Positions 37,869-45,836 are shown, counted from the stretch's first letter. The stretch is DNA of 64,000 nucleotides from RPQJ01 sp963707145 (GCA_963707145.1 CAVPOQ010000009.1:62001-126000); one strand, 5' to 3'. The notes: a model not told the origin generated them from the sequence alone. Numbers and translations are program-made.

Positions 37869-38948
37869 ATGCAGATTCAGTCGAACGCCGACCGCAGTCC
37901 GCTCCGCTACAGCCGGACCATGCTCATGCCGCTGGCGGCACTCGTGGCCCTGATCGGCGGACCGTGTCCAGCCTGGGCGGCACCCAAGACCGACGTCGTC
38001 GAGCTGGTCAACGGCGACCGGATTACCGGCGAGATCAAAGGCATGGAATACAACCAGCTCAAGCTCAGCACCGACCACCTGGGCACCGTCTACATCGAGT
38101 GGGACAAGATCAGGCGCCTGCAGACCAACCAGTTCCTGCTCCTCGAGCGCGCGGACGGCTCACGGTACTACGGACAGCTGGTCGAGGGCGACGCGGATGC
38201 GCGGCTGCGGGTGAGGCGCGATGCCGATCGTCCGCCCGAGACCGTGGACATGGCCACCGTGGTGCGCGCGCAACCGATCCAGGGCGGCGACTTCATCGAC
38301 CGTCTCGACGGATACGTCAGCGCAGGCTTCGACCTTTCCGAGTCCGGCGACAACACCAGCATGGACTTCGCGGGCGGGCTGTCGTCCCGCACGCGCATCC
38401 GTGAGTGGAACATCGATGCCAGCGCCGGCATCACCGATAACGGCGTGACGCGCACCGAGCGCTACGATCTGGGCGGCGTCGAGCGGCGCCTGCTGCGGGG
38501 ACCCAACTACTACGAAGGTCTGCTGAGTTTCAGTCGGAACACCGAGCTCGACCTGAACGTGCGTGCGCTGGTCGGCGGTGGCCTCGGCAGGTACTTCGTG
38601 CGAAACAATCGCGCCGAGTGGCGCGGCGGCGTTGGCCTCGCGTACTCGCACGAGAACTACCAGGGAGCGGATCCGCAAGGCAGCATCGAAGCGCTCCTTG
38701 GTACCGAGTTCTCCATCTTCCGCTACGATTTCCCCGAAACCGACATCGGAGGATCGCTGATGCTGTTGCCGAGCCTGACGATATCAGGGCGTTACCGCTC
38801 GGAGGCAGAGCTGCACGTGAACTACGAGTTCGTGGACGACCTGTACTTCGAGCTGCGAATGTACGGCAGCTTCGACAGCGAGCCGCCCGCCGAGCAGGCG
38901 CCGAGCAGCGACTACGGTTTCGTCACGTCGCTCGGCTACAAATTCTGA
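37869..38948 (+). CDS. DUF481 outer-membrane protein (YdiY-like)
   Basis: 359 residues. Signal peptide around 18-37 (MLMPLAALVALIGGPCPAWA), so ATG 37920 is a possible shorter start. The N-terminal domain DVVELVNGDRITGEIKGMEY and TVYIEWDKIRRLQTNQ is the small SH3-like module seen in this group, followed by a barrel (VSAGFDLSESGDNTSMDFAG) ending in FVTSLGYKF. DUF481 proteins are outer-membrane barrels induced by acid or salt in some bacteria; function unclear. Confidence 0.85.
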   Translation: MQIQSNADRSPLRYSRTMLMPLAALVALIGGPCPAWAAPKTDVVELVNGDRITGEIKGMEYNQLKLSTDHLGTVYIEWDKIRRLQTNQFLLLERADGSRYYGQLVEGDADARLRVRRDADRPPETVDMATVVRAQPIQGGDFIDRLDGYVSAGFDLSESGDNTSMDFAGGLSSRTRIREWNIDASAGITDNGVTRTERYDLGGVERRLLRGPNYYEGLLSFSRNTELDLNVRALVGGGLGRYFVRNNRAEWRGGVGLAYSHENYQGADPQGSIEALLGTEFSIFRYDFPETDIGGSLMLLPSLTISGRYRSEAELHVNYEFVDDLYFELRMYGSFDSEPPAEQAPSSDYGFVTSLGYKF

Positions 38949-38954
38949 CTGGCG

Positions 38955-39072
38955 CGGGCGCTCCGCCGGATTCTCGAAGTCCTCGCGCGCGGCGAGTACC
39001 GACACCGGCACGCCGCCGATCTCGAGCGTGTCCAGGATCACGTTGCCCATCGAGTCGATGTACTGCAGCGCG
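38955..39072 (-). pseudogene. Stray 3' fragment of a hyaF/hupH-type hydrogenase accessory gene
   Basis: About 115 bases read LQYIDSMGNVILDTLEIGG and PVSVLAAREDFENPAERP on the minus strand. The intact hydrogenase gene at 54134-54988 ends VQYINSMGNVILDTLEVGS then PVSVLAAREDFEDSAERL, and the DNA at 54166-54279 matches this fragment at nearly nine of ten positions. No start and no remaining upstream portion exist here. It sits in the 127-base gap between two convergent genes, 15 kb from its parent. Confidence 0.75.
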
Positions 39073-39075
39073 CTC

Positions 39076-39762
39076 TTACTTCGGTGGCTGCGTCGGCATG
39101 TAGATCGGTCCGCTGCCGCCATAGGCCTGCACGTAATACTGCTGGCCGCACTGGTAGTAGGTCACGCCTTCGACCGTCGAAACGGACGGGTTGCACGGCA
39201 GGGAGGCTGACGTCGTCGCGGCCGTGGTGGTGGTCGTGGTCGTCTCGTTGCCGGCAGATGCGGCGGCGGCTCCAACGACGGCGCCGACGACCAGGCCCGC
39301 GGCCAGTTCGTGATCGTCATCGTCGTAGCCGTCCCAGTCGTCGTAGCGGTCGTCGTAGTAGTCCTCTCGATCGTCCCGGACGTCGTCGGCGTTGTCCTGC
39401 CGCTGGCTCTGATTCTCGTCGTGACTGGCCTGCCGCTGGCCCTGGTTCTCGTCGCGGCTGCCCTGGCGCTCTGCTGAGGAACTCTGCCGCTGGGACGCGC
39501 GCTCCGACGAGGTCGACGAACCAGTCGACTGCGGTGCCGGCCGCTGTGCTCCGCCCGATGCCTGGGCAGCGCGACCACCTGATCGGCCGCTGCCCCGCTG
39601 CGACATGCTCCCGCTGGCCGCGGGGCCCTCCTTGGAAAAGCCGCCACCGCTGGCGCCGCGCTGGGGCCGGGCGGCGAGTGCGTCTCCGATCGGGAGCAGC
39701 ACCAGCGTCGCCATCGCGGCCAGACAGGCGACGTATGGGTTCGTACCCTTTCTCGACCTCAT
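39076..39762 (-). CDS. Secreted low-complexity protein with C-terminal two-Cys domain (DUF2092 partner 3)
   Basis: 228 residues from ATG 39762. Signal peptide ends at ALA-AR. A Gly/Ser/Arg/Gln-rich region (30-110, with DENQGQRQASHDENQSQRQ-like repeats) leads to an acidic DDREDYYDDRYDDWDGYDDD stretch, a small hydrophobic glycine/alanine segment (LAAGLVVGAVVGAAAASAG) and the C-terminal domain LPCNPSVSTVEGVTYYQCG plus QQYYVQAYGGSGPIYMPT. That domain is shared with the partner at 25570. ATGA overlap with DUF2092 copy C. The hydrophobic segment hints at envelope association. Function unknown. Confidence 0.75.
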   Translation of the reverse strand: MRSRKGTNPYVACLAAMATLVLLPIGDALAARPQRGASGGGFSKEGPAASGSMSQRGSGRSGGRAAQASGGAQRPAPQSTGSSTSSERASQRQSSSAERQGSRDENQGQRQASHDENQSQRQDNADDVRDDREDYYDDRYDDWDGYDDDDHELAAGLVVGAVVGAAAASAGNETTTTTTTAATTSASLPCNPSVSTVEGVTYYQCGQQYYVQAYGGSGPIYMPTQPPK

Positions 39763-40586
39763 GGCTTGACCTCCTCGCTCGGCGCGGCCGGTTGCCGGGC
39801 TCCGGCGGATTCCGATACCTGGGCGGCAAAGGCGATCTGGCGTGCTCCGGCCGGCGGGGTGAACTGGAACGTGGTCCCCGGCAGCCGTGGACTCGTGTTC
39901 CAGTCCGAGAAATTCGCCCAGAACTGCGGCTGGCCCGGTTCGCCCACGTAGGTCAGGACGACGCGCAGCGGCAGCGGGCGCGGTCCGTCGGTGATCCAGT
40001 ACTGGAAATCGACCGTGTCCGTACGACCGGCCACGTGGTGCGTACGTACACCATCGATGTCGGCAGTTTCGACGCAGTCGACGGCTTTCACACGCTTGGG
40101 CCACTCAGTCGGCAGACGAGTCGTCAGGAGCCGCGCGAGCGGCATGCGCATGCGCAGGTCGCGGACGAAGTAGACGAGCGTGTCGTCGACCGTCCCGGGC
40201 TGGGGTGTCCGGGCGAAGAGGTTGGTGTCGGCGTTGAAGACCGTGATGTCCTTGCCGTCGAAGAGGGCGAGGTCGAGCCGACCGTCGCTGGCGATCTCCT
40301 CCACGCGCAGCTGATTGGGACGAGCCAGCGTGATGCGGCGCGTCTCGCCGAACTCGATCTTCTGGCCCGTCGCCTGCACGACGTCGTAACCGTCGCGGAA
40401 CACGACCGTGAAGGACTGAAGGCCGGCGAGATGATCGGCCATGCCCTTGAGCAGCGCCCGGGCTTCACGCTGCGATTCCGTCAGCGCCGGCGCCGCGCCG
40501 GTTGCTCCGGGCGGTGCGGCGGTGGCGCCCGTCTGTCCATCGCCACCCAGGGCAGGGGCGGACAGCAGCACCGCTGCAACCACCAC
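39759..40586 (-). CDS. DUF2092 periplasmic protein (copy C)
   Basis: About 275 residues. Core features: LLKGMADHLAGLQSFTVVFR, KIEFGETRRITLARPNQLRV, DFQYWITDGPRPLPLRVVLT and the terminal TTFQFTPPAGARQIAFAA, all alignable with copies A and B. The first possible starts are GTG codons at 40586-40592; an ATG at 40638 (MKLRMHVLE) lies in another frame, so the signal peptide may have lost its start through an indel. Upstream neighbour is a lipoprotein gene (70-base gap). Translationally coupled to its secreted partner. Confidence 0.83.
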   Translation of the reverse strand: MVVAAVLLSAPALGGDGQTGATAAPPGATGAAPALTESQREARALLKGMADHLAGLQSFTVVFRDGYDVVQATGQKIEFGETRRITLARPNQLRVEEIASDGRLDLALFDGKDITVFNADTNLFARTPQPGTVDDTLVYFVRDLRMRMPLARLLTTRLPTEWPKRVKAVDCVETADIDGVRTHHVAGRTDTVDFQYWITDGPRPLPLRVVLTYVGEPGQPQFWANFSDWNTSPRLPGTTFQFTPPAGARQIAFAAQVSESAGARQPAAPSEEVKP

Positions 40587-40656
40587 GGCACCCTTGAGCG
40601 AAGCCGCTCTCGAGTACGTGCATTCGAAGCTTCATCGCTATCGCACCTCTCGTGGT

Positions 40657-41742
40657 TTACCGCGCTGGAACCGTCACGATCGGGGCGCTCTGCGAGGGCC
40701 CCCCTTCGGTGAGCGAGAACATGAGCATCAGGAAGGTGAGAATCTGCTTCGACCGCTGGTCGCGGTCGTCGATCCACCACCACTGCTTGCGGTACGGCAC
40801 GGCCACATAGGCGTCGTCGGGCGGCGCCGGGCCATGCCGGACCGCAAGCAACGGCGGAAACATGCGCTGCTGCTCGTCGGTGCGCGAAACGCTCGACACG
40901 CGACCTTCGGCGACATCGGACTGCGGCACGTCGATGTAGGACCCGAAATCAACCATGACCTGCAGTATGGACCGCGTCAGGATGGCGATCTGCCGGTCAT
41001 TCTCCGGGAACGATCCGTACTGGACGGAGAACTCGCGCTCACGCGTGTCGAGCCCGAGCAATGCACCGATCCTGAGGCTGTACTCGGCCGCCGGGTCCGT
41101 TGCCGGGCGCATGTACATCAAGACGGCCTGCGTGTCGTCGACCGGCTTGACCCGAAATCCCACGCCGCCGGCGGATTGTGACTCGCGCATCAAGGTCATG
41201 AACTCGTGGAACTTCGGGTCGCCCGCACGCGGATTGCCGGCGCCGCCAAAGGCATTGTCCAGGCCGTTGATCGTGTTCACGCCGATCCGCAGCACGACAT
41301 CGGCCGGGTAGCCGCCCTGAATGAGGTACAGCAGCCCCGTGACCGGGATCGGGGACATCAGGCTCTTGGCGAACTTGTCGCCGATCAGGGGCTGGTAGGT
41401 GATCGTGGGCTGGTCCGCGTATCGTCCGGTGGCGCCCACGGTGCCGATGTTGCCGCCGCCGGACGAGGCGAACTGACCGCCAAGACTGATATCGCCTTGC
41501 AGCGAGTACGAGCTGATGACCGACGATACGTCCATGAACACCGGCGCGTCGCTGTAGCGGACCTTGAGCAGGTTGAGCAACGTCTGCCGTTTCCACGAGT
41601 CCGAGATCGTGGCGACGTAGTCGAAGCGGTCGCGCGTGACGGTCGCAGGACCCACGCTCGCGCAGCCTGCCAGCAGTGCACCGATGCCTGCCAGCAACAC
41701 CGCGGTGCCCCAGGAATCTCGCCTGCAGAAATTCATGGACAT
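40657..41742 (-). CDS. Putative lipoprotein of unknown function
   Basis: 361 residues. The signal peptide ends in the lipobox LLAGC (Cys about 26). The mature chain starts SVGPATVTRDRFDYVATISD and WKRQTLLNLLKVRYSDAPVF; it is followed by Gly/Ser-rich strand-like segments and a C-terminal PYRKQWWWIDDRDQRSKQIL. It resembles a conserved proteobacterial lipoprotein family with no assigned role. Same strand as the DUF2092 pair downstream and the rhodanese upstream (36-base gap), so it might be cotranscribed with the desulfinase cluster. Confidence 0.72.
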   Translation of the reverse strand: MSMNFCRRDSWGTAVLLAGIGALLAGCASVGPATVTRDRFDYVATISDSWKRQTLLNLLKVRYSDAPVFMDVSSVISSYSLQGDISLGGQFASSGGGNIGTVGATGRYADQPTITYQPLIGDKFAKSLMSPIPVTGLLYLIQGGYPADVVLRIGVNTINGLDNAFGGAGNPRAGDPKFHEFMTLMRESQSAGGVGFRVKPVDDTQAVLMYMRPATDPAAEYSLRIGALLGLDTREREFSVQYGSFPENDRQIAILTRSILQVMVDFGSYIDVPQSDVAEGRVSSVSRTDEQQRMFPPLLAVRHGPAPPDDAYVAVPYRKQWWWIDDRDQRSKQILTFLMLMFSLTEGGPSQSAPIVTVPAR

Positions 41743-41778
41743 GCGGATCTCGCGCCCGGGTTACGGCTCCAATGTTTC

Positions 41779-42111
41779 CTATCGACCTACGATCCTCAGA
41801 ACATCCTTATAGCCGCCGCCGTTGAACGCCTTGTATCCCAAGGCATCCAGTACTTGCTTGGCCTTTCCGGCCGCGGCGCCCGAGTGGCAATAGAGCACGA
41901 TCTTCCGGTCACGCGGCAGTTCGTCCAGGCGACGCTTCAGCGTGAAAATCGAAATATTGGTCGCGCCGGGAGCCATGCCCATCTTCGCCTGGATCTTCGG
42001 TCGAACGTCGACCAGGAATGCTCCGGCCTTGAGCAGTTTCGCCACTTCGTCCGGCGGCAGTTTCGAACTCGCCAGCTCGTCGTGCTTCGCCTTCAGTTTT
42101 CCCACCATCAT
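41779..42111 (-). CDS. Single-domain rhodanese-like protein
   Basis: 110 residues, no signal peptide. FLVDVRPKIQ is the N-terminal rhodanese motif and Cys75 in IVLYCHSGAAAGKAKQVL is the persulfide-forming residue. The active-site loop CHSGAAA lacks the usual arginine, so substrate preference may differ from thiosulfate. ATGA overlap with the AhpD-like gene upstream. It could accept or relay sulfur released by the DszB-like protein, which is inference from gene order. Confidence 0.87.
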   Translation of the reverse strand: MMVGKLKAKHDELASSKLPPDEVAKLLKAGAFLVDVRPKIQAKMGMAPGATNISIFTLKRRLDELPRDRKIVLYCHSGAAAGKAKQVLDALGYKAFNGGGYKDVLRIVGR

Positions 42112-42788
42112 CTGACTCCTCTCGATTGGAAACTTGCCCGCTTCGCCCGTCTCTTATCCGTTCCGATGAGTTTTCCTGCCTTCACGAGTACAACCAGCAG
42201 CAGCAGGATCGGGGCGAGAAGGACACCCGTAACCCCTTCCACGGCAGTGATGGGGCGGCCCTGGCCGCGAACTCGCTCGAGGACGGCATCCACGGTATTG
42301 CCGCTCAGGTTCGTGAACGTAATGAAGTACACGTACCCGACGATTTCCCTCACCTGTGACTGGGTGAAGTAGTTGCGAAGATTCTTCACCGATTCAGGAT
42401 CGATCTCGCCCAACTGCTCGGCATAGTGCTGGCCGAACAGGATGGCGGCCGCCTCGGCGGGACTGTTCGCCTTCAATGAGTCGAACTGGCTGCTGAGTAT
42501 CTGGTTGACGTCGTCCAGCGAGACGCCCTGCGAGACCGCCCAGTGGGCATGTCCCCAGGCGCAATAACGACAGTCGTTGATCGCAGTGACGCCGAGCATC
42601 ACTTTCTCGCGAAGCGCCTTGGATGTCTTCGGCCTGAATGTCGATCGGACGATGACCGGGAACGCAATCGCGCAGTTCACCGTTGTCTTCAGGATGTTGG
42701 CAGAGGTGAACGTTCGCTTCGCCACGCTGCGGCCGCTCCCGGCGCCAGCAGGATTGCCTCTCGCTGCCTGGACGCGCCCTCGAGTCAT
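42108..42788 (-). CDS. AhpD/carboxymuconolactone decarboxylase-like protein
   Basis: 226 residues from ATG 42788, overlapping the upstream stop by ATGA; a start a little further in (near SVAKRTF) is possible. All-helical CMD/AhpD fold with the redox motif Cys73-x2-Cys76-x3-His80 (NDCRYCAWGH), typical of peroxidase-like alkylhydroperoxidase proteins. The C-terminus carries a membrane helix (GVLLAPILLLLVVLVKAG), unusual for AhpD, then a basic tail. Its place between desulfinase and rhodanese suggests protection from, or processing of, a reactive sulfur or peroxide product. Confidence 0.82.
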   Translation of the reverse strand: MTRGRVQAARGNPAGAGSGRSVAKRTFTSANILKTTVNCAIAFPVIVRSTFRPKTSKALREKVMLGVTAINDCRYCAWGHAHWAVSQGVSLDDVNQILSSQFDSLKANSPAEAAAILFGQHYAEQLGEIDPESVKNLRNYFTQSQVREIVGYVYFITFTNLSGNTVDAVLERVRGQGRPITAVEGVTGVLLAPILLLLVVLVKAGKLIGTDKRRAKRASFQSRGVR

Positions 42789-43945
42789 CCGAGCCTGACC
42801 ACGGTCGCGTCGGGAAGCTTGGCCGCGGTCGCTTTCTCCCAGCGTTCTTCGATCAGCTCCTTCGCCGCCTGCTCCAGGAACTCGGGCGCCGCCCACGCGT
42901 GCACGTCGAAGTCGCGCTTAATGTAGCCATGCTCGAGCATGAAGTCCTTGCCGATCTCGATCTGCGCGAGGTTCTTCGGCGACAGGCTGGGCACCATGTC
43001 GATGTGCTTGATGCACTGATAGGTGTCCTCGACGTCGCGGTAGTAGGTCTGGCGGTCCAGGATCGCGGCCGCGGCGCGCTTGTGTTCGTTGGCCCAGCGC
43101 CCGACCTTGATCATGGCCTTCAGGAAGGTGACGACCAGTTCGGGGTGCTGCTCGGCCATCACGTCGCTGCAGGTGATGACTGCGGGCTCGTTGTTGGCCT
43201 GCAGCCGCCAGTCCGGGTAACGCGACAGATCCTCGATCGCGGCGATCTTGCCCGTTTCTTCCTGCAGGTGCTGCCAGGTCTTGCTGTGGGTGTAGATCGC
43301 ATCGACCTTGCCTTCCAGCAGCGCCGTCTCCAGCGGGCGGGTGATCAGGGTATGCTTGTGGTCCACCTTCCCCATGTAGAACTCGGTCGCGCTGTTCACC
43401 GGCCCGCACATCTTCGGGTCGGTGTACCAGTCGTCGGCATCCGGAAACTCGACGATCTCGACATCCTCGATGCTCATGTCGTTGAGCATCAGCATGTTCA
43501 GGATCCCGTAGTGCTCGGTGATGCGCCACCAGTCGGCCTTCAGCGTGTTCAGGCTCTTCGACAGGCCGATGCGCTTGCCCTTCAGGTGGCTCATCTTGTA
43601 GATGCGGTCCTTGGCCCGCACCAGCATGCAGCCGCCTTCGTAGGTGGGCGTCGCGCCCAGCAGCCGGGTGCGGCGGATGTCGGCCTGGACGTGGATCGTC
43701 GGGTACAGGCCGCCGAAGCGGACCAGGTTGTCGAGGTTGTGGATGTAGTGCGGGTACCAGTCGTTCTCGCGCCGGCTGAGCAAGTGGGCGTAGTCGACAC
43801 CGATCGCCGCGAAGTCGGTCCTGCACCAGGTGAGTTCCTGATCGACGTTGCTGGCCGAGACCATGCCGCAGTTGGTGTAGAAGACCTCCTTCCAGTTCAG
43901 CTCGACCGTGCTCAGTGTCTTGCCCTGCAGGGTCGTCGTAGGCAT
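42785..43945 (-). CDS. DszB-like desulfinase (NMT1/periplasmic-binding-protein fold)
   Basis: 386 residues without a signal peptide, so not a normal ABC binding protein. From memory it matches 2'-hydroxybiphenyl-2-sulfinate desulfinase DszB: Cys26 in FYTNCGMVSAS, His66 and Arg76 (VRFGG) with the same 10-residue spacing as DszB His60/Arg70, RRTRLLGATP, the KGKRIGLSKS block and WAAPEFL near the C-terminus. DszB hydrolyses a C-S bond of an aryl sulfinate, releasing sulfite. Neither DszA nor DszC is in the window, so the natural substrate may differ. Heads an ATGA-linked set with AhpD-like and rhodanese genes. A thiamine-precursor (NMT1) or taurine-type binding role is the alternative. Confidence 0.72.
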   Translation of the reverse strand: MPTTTLQGKTLSTVELNWKEVFYTNCGMVSASNVDQELTWCRTDFAAIGVDYAHLLSRRENDWYPHYIHNLDNLVRFGGLYPTIHVQADIRRTRLLGATPTYEGGCMLVRAKDRIYKMSHLKGKRIGLSKSLNTLKADWWRITEHYGILNMLMLNDMSIEDVEIVEFPDADDWYTDPKMCGPVNSATEFYMGKVDHKHTLITRPLETALLEGKVDAIYTHSKTWQHLQEETGKIAAIEDLSRYPDWRLQANNEPAVITCSDVMAEQHPELVVTFLKAMIKVGRWANEHKRAAAAILDRQTYYRDVEDTYQCIKHIDMVPSLSPKNLAQIEIGKDFMLEHGYIKRDFDVHAWAAPEFLEQAAKELIEERWEKATAAKLPDATVVRLG

Positions 43946-44040
43946 CGCCAGTTCCTCTGTCTTATGGGATGTAGTTGGCGCCGTTGCCGAAACATAGGCT
44001 CGATGTCCTGCCCCTGGTGACGCGCCACCCCGGCGATGGC

Positions 44041-44066
44041 GGGGCCTGCCAGTTCGGGCAGGCCCC
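44041..44066. other. GC-rich hairpin between cupin and desulfinase genes
   Basis: GGGGCCTGCC pairs perfectly with GGCAGGCCCC around a six-base loop. There is no T-tract on either strand, so it is not a classical terminator; it may slow polymerase or protect the mRNA of either neighbour. Confidence 0.5.
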
Positions 44067-44147
44067 GCGCCGTCATGCGGCCGGGCGGTGACAACCGCAG
44101 CGCGTATCGAGGCGGGCCGGACTGCCCGCGCCCGGGTACATCAACAC

Positions 44148-44537
44148 TTACTTCTTCATCTTCGCCATCAGATCCTCGACCACCTTGGCCTGCGCAGCCA
44201 GGGCGCCACTACCGCTGAACTGGATGATCTCCGCGCCTTCATCCGAGATGAAGTTGTGCGGAGCCGGCCAGTAGCACACGTCCCCGGCCTTGCACAGGTC
44301 AACGGACCCATCCTTGTAGATGACCTTCATCGAGCCGCTGATGACGTAGGCATGGTGTGGGACGCCGCAGAGACCGTCCGGCATTGGCGCCAGCAGCCTC
44401 GTGAAGTCAGTACCCGGGGCAAAGCAGTGGTAGGCGCATTGCATGCCGCCCCAGACCTTCTGGTAGATCTTCAGGCCCGGGGTCTGCTGGGTGATGAAGT
44501 CGTCAACCGGGTCCATGTCTTTCCAATGGCTTCTCAT
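44148..44537 (-). CDS. Cupin-domain protein
   Basis: 129 residues, single-domain cupin. The first cupin motif is GVPHHAYVISGSMKVIYKDG and the second GDVCYWPAPHNFISDEG; the histidines are likely metal ligands. ATG 44537 is preceded by AAGGAG at 9 bases. It is the first gene of the desulfinase cluster and lies behind a structured leader with an intrinsic terminator. It may be a small dioxygenase or an isomerase acting on a sulfur- or aryl-substrate; no specific function can be assigned. Confidence 0.83.
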   Translation of the reverse strand: MRSHWKDMDPVDDFITQQTPGLKIYQKVWGGMQCAYHCFAPGTDFTRLLAPMPDGLCGVPHHAYVISGSMKVIYKDGSVDLCKAGDVCYWPAPHNFISDEGAEIIQFSGSGALAAQAKVVEDLMAKMKK

Positions 44538-44584
44538 TGCTCGTTTCTCCTTGCAGTCACCAGACCGGTGGTGACGAACTGTTC

Positions 44585-44609
44585 AAAAAAACCAGACCCG
44601 GTCGTCTGG
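44585..44609 (-). terminator. Intrinsic terminator / candidate attenuator in the cupin leader
   Basis: On the minus strand CCAGAC-GACCGG-GTCTGG is followed at once by seven T. It lies 48 bases upstream of the cupin start and about 190 bases beyond the AraC stop. A second hairpin (44556-44575, GTCACC with GGTGAC) follows just before the ribosome site AAGGAG, and its CCGGTCTGG can also pair with the CCAGACGACCGG arm. It may either end the AraC transcript or attenuate the cupin operon. Confidence 0.75.
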
Positions 44610-44615
44610 ACAATC

Positions 44616-44626
44616 CTGGTGACCAG
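44616..44626. promoter_or_regulatory. 11-bp palindrome upstream of the cupin terminator
   Basis: CTGGT-C-ACCAG (minus strand) is a perfect odd palindrome seven bases upstream of the terminator stem. Its half-site CTGGT recurs in the hairpins downstream. It could be an operator or part of the leader fold. Confidence 0.35.
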
Positions 44627-44795
44627 TGCGGCAGTTCACCACCCTTGCGGCGAGTGCACTTGATCTTCTGGGACAGGGTTTGGTGATCTTGGGACGAGCC
44701 GACTAGGTATTTGCCCGTAGCGGACCGGGCCAGTCGCACCGTGGGGTCAGGCGCGACGCCTGTCGCGGGGGGCGCCGCGGCAGACGGCGAACGGA

Positions 44796-45836
44796 CTACG
44801 TTCGCGCCAGTCGTTGCTGCGTCCGCCAGGCGGCGGGCGTCGTGCCACTCCAGCGCCGGAAGGCTCGCGTGAAGGCGCTCGCCTCCGCGTAGTCGAGCGC
44901 CGCGGCGATCTGGCCGACGTCCATCGTCGTGTTTGCCAGCATGTGCTTGGCGATCTCGAAGCGACTCTCGTCCGCCAGGGCTGCGAAGCTCGTGCCACAT
45001 TCGGCCATTCGCCGCGACAGCGTGCGGCGGTGCATCGAGAACAGCGCAGCCACCTGGTCCGCGCTGCCATGACCCGTCACGAGAGCGGTTCGCAGCACAC
45101 CGCGCACCCGCTCCACGAAGCCGGTTCCTTGTGTCGCCTGGAGTTCGTCCATTGCCCGCTCCAGCAGGCGGCGCAGGTCGGCATCGACCTCAGGCAGGCG
45201 TCGGCGCAGCCAGTTCGTGGAGAATACGAGCGCGCTCTGTTCAGCGTTGAACCGCAACGTTGTGTGGAAGCGCTCGAGGAATGGCCGCAGGGACGCCGGC
45301 CGGCGGTGGGCGAACCGGACCTCGAGAGGCAGCCAGTTGGGGCCGCAGAGATCGCGCATGATGTTGCAGAAGATCGCGAGCGCGCCGTCCTCGATCTGGT
45401 CGACCGCCTCGACACCGGGTTGGTGGATCGCGTAGCTGAGCGTCGCCACGTCGTCACTGACGTCGAGATTCATCACCTGCCCGCCGTAATAGAGATGCAG
45501 GTGGGTCCCGAGCCTGCGCAAAGCCACTTCCACGTCCGGTGAGTCCCGGACCGCCAGCCCGATCAGCCCGAGCGAACTCTGGCCGCCACGTTCGCCGACC
45601 AGCAGGCCGAAATGCTCGCAGCCCGTGCTTGCGATGCACTGCTGCATGAGCCGACCCACGGCAGCCAGCGAGATCAATTGGTCGGGGTCGTCGAACAGCG
45701 CAAGGTCCACTTTCGCGCGGGAAAAGACCTGCACCGGATCACTGCCCAGACTCTCGAGCACCGCCGGAATCCCTATGACACCGCGAATCCGGACGGTGAC
45801 ATCCGGATCCGCTGAGGCTGTCGCGAGCTGGTCCAT
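44796..45836 (-). CDS. AraC family transcriptional regulator (desulfinase cluster)
   Basis: 346 residues. N-terminal sensor domain of the arabinose-binding/OruR type (DPVQVFSRAKVDLALFDDPD, IFCNIMRDLCGPNWLPLEV), C-terminal HTH pair (ADQVAALFSMHRRTLSRRM and VGQIAAALDYAEASAFTRAF). It is a paralogue of the regulator at 23145, sharing the IMR-LCGP-W block. It lies between the minus-strand desulfinase cluster and the plus-strand gene at 46029 with a 192-base divergent gap, so it probably controls one or both. Confidence 0.9.
   Translation of the reverse strand: MDQLATASADPDVTVRIRGVIGIPAVLESLGSDPVQVFSRAKVDLALFDDPDQLISLAAVGRLMQQCIASTGCEHFGLLVGERGGQSSLGLIGLAVRDSPDVEVALRRLGTHLHLYYGGQVMNLDVSDDVATLSYAIHQPGVEAVDQIEDGALAIFCNIMRDLCGPNWLPLEVRFAHRRPASLRPFLERFHTTLRFNAEQSALVFSTNWLRRRLPEVDADLRRLLERAMDELQATQGTGFVERVRGVLRTALVTGHGSADQVAALFSMHRRTLSRRMAECGTSFAALADESRFEIAKHMLANTTMDVGQIAAALDYAEASAFTRAFRRWSGTTPAAWRTQQRLART

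Noticed and set aside
44041..44066. Intrinsic terminator after the cupin gene
   Set aside because: The stem is strong but neither strand has a T-tract, so it is listed only as a hairpin.
42108..45836. Complete dszABC desulfurisation operon
   Set aside because: Only a DszB-like protein is present. No flavin monooxygenases of the DszA or DszC type lie in the window.
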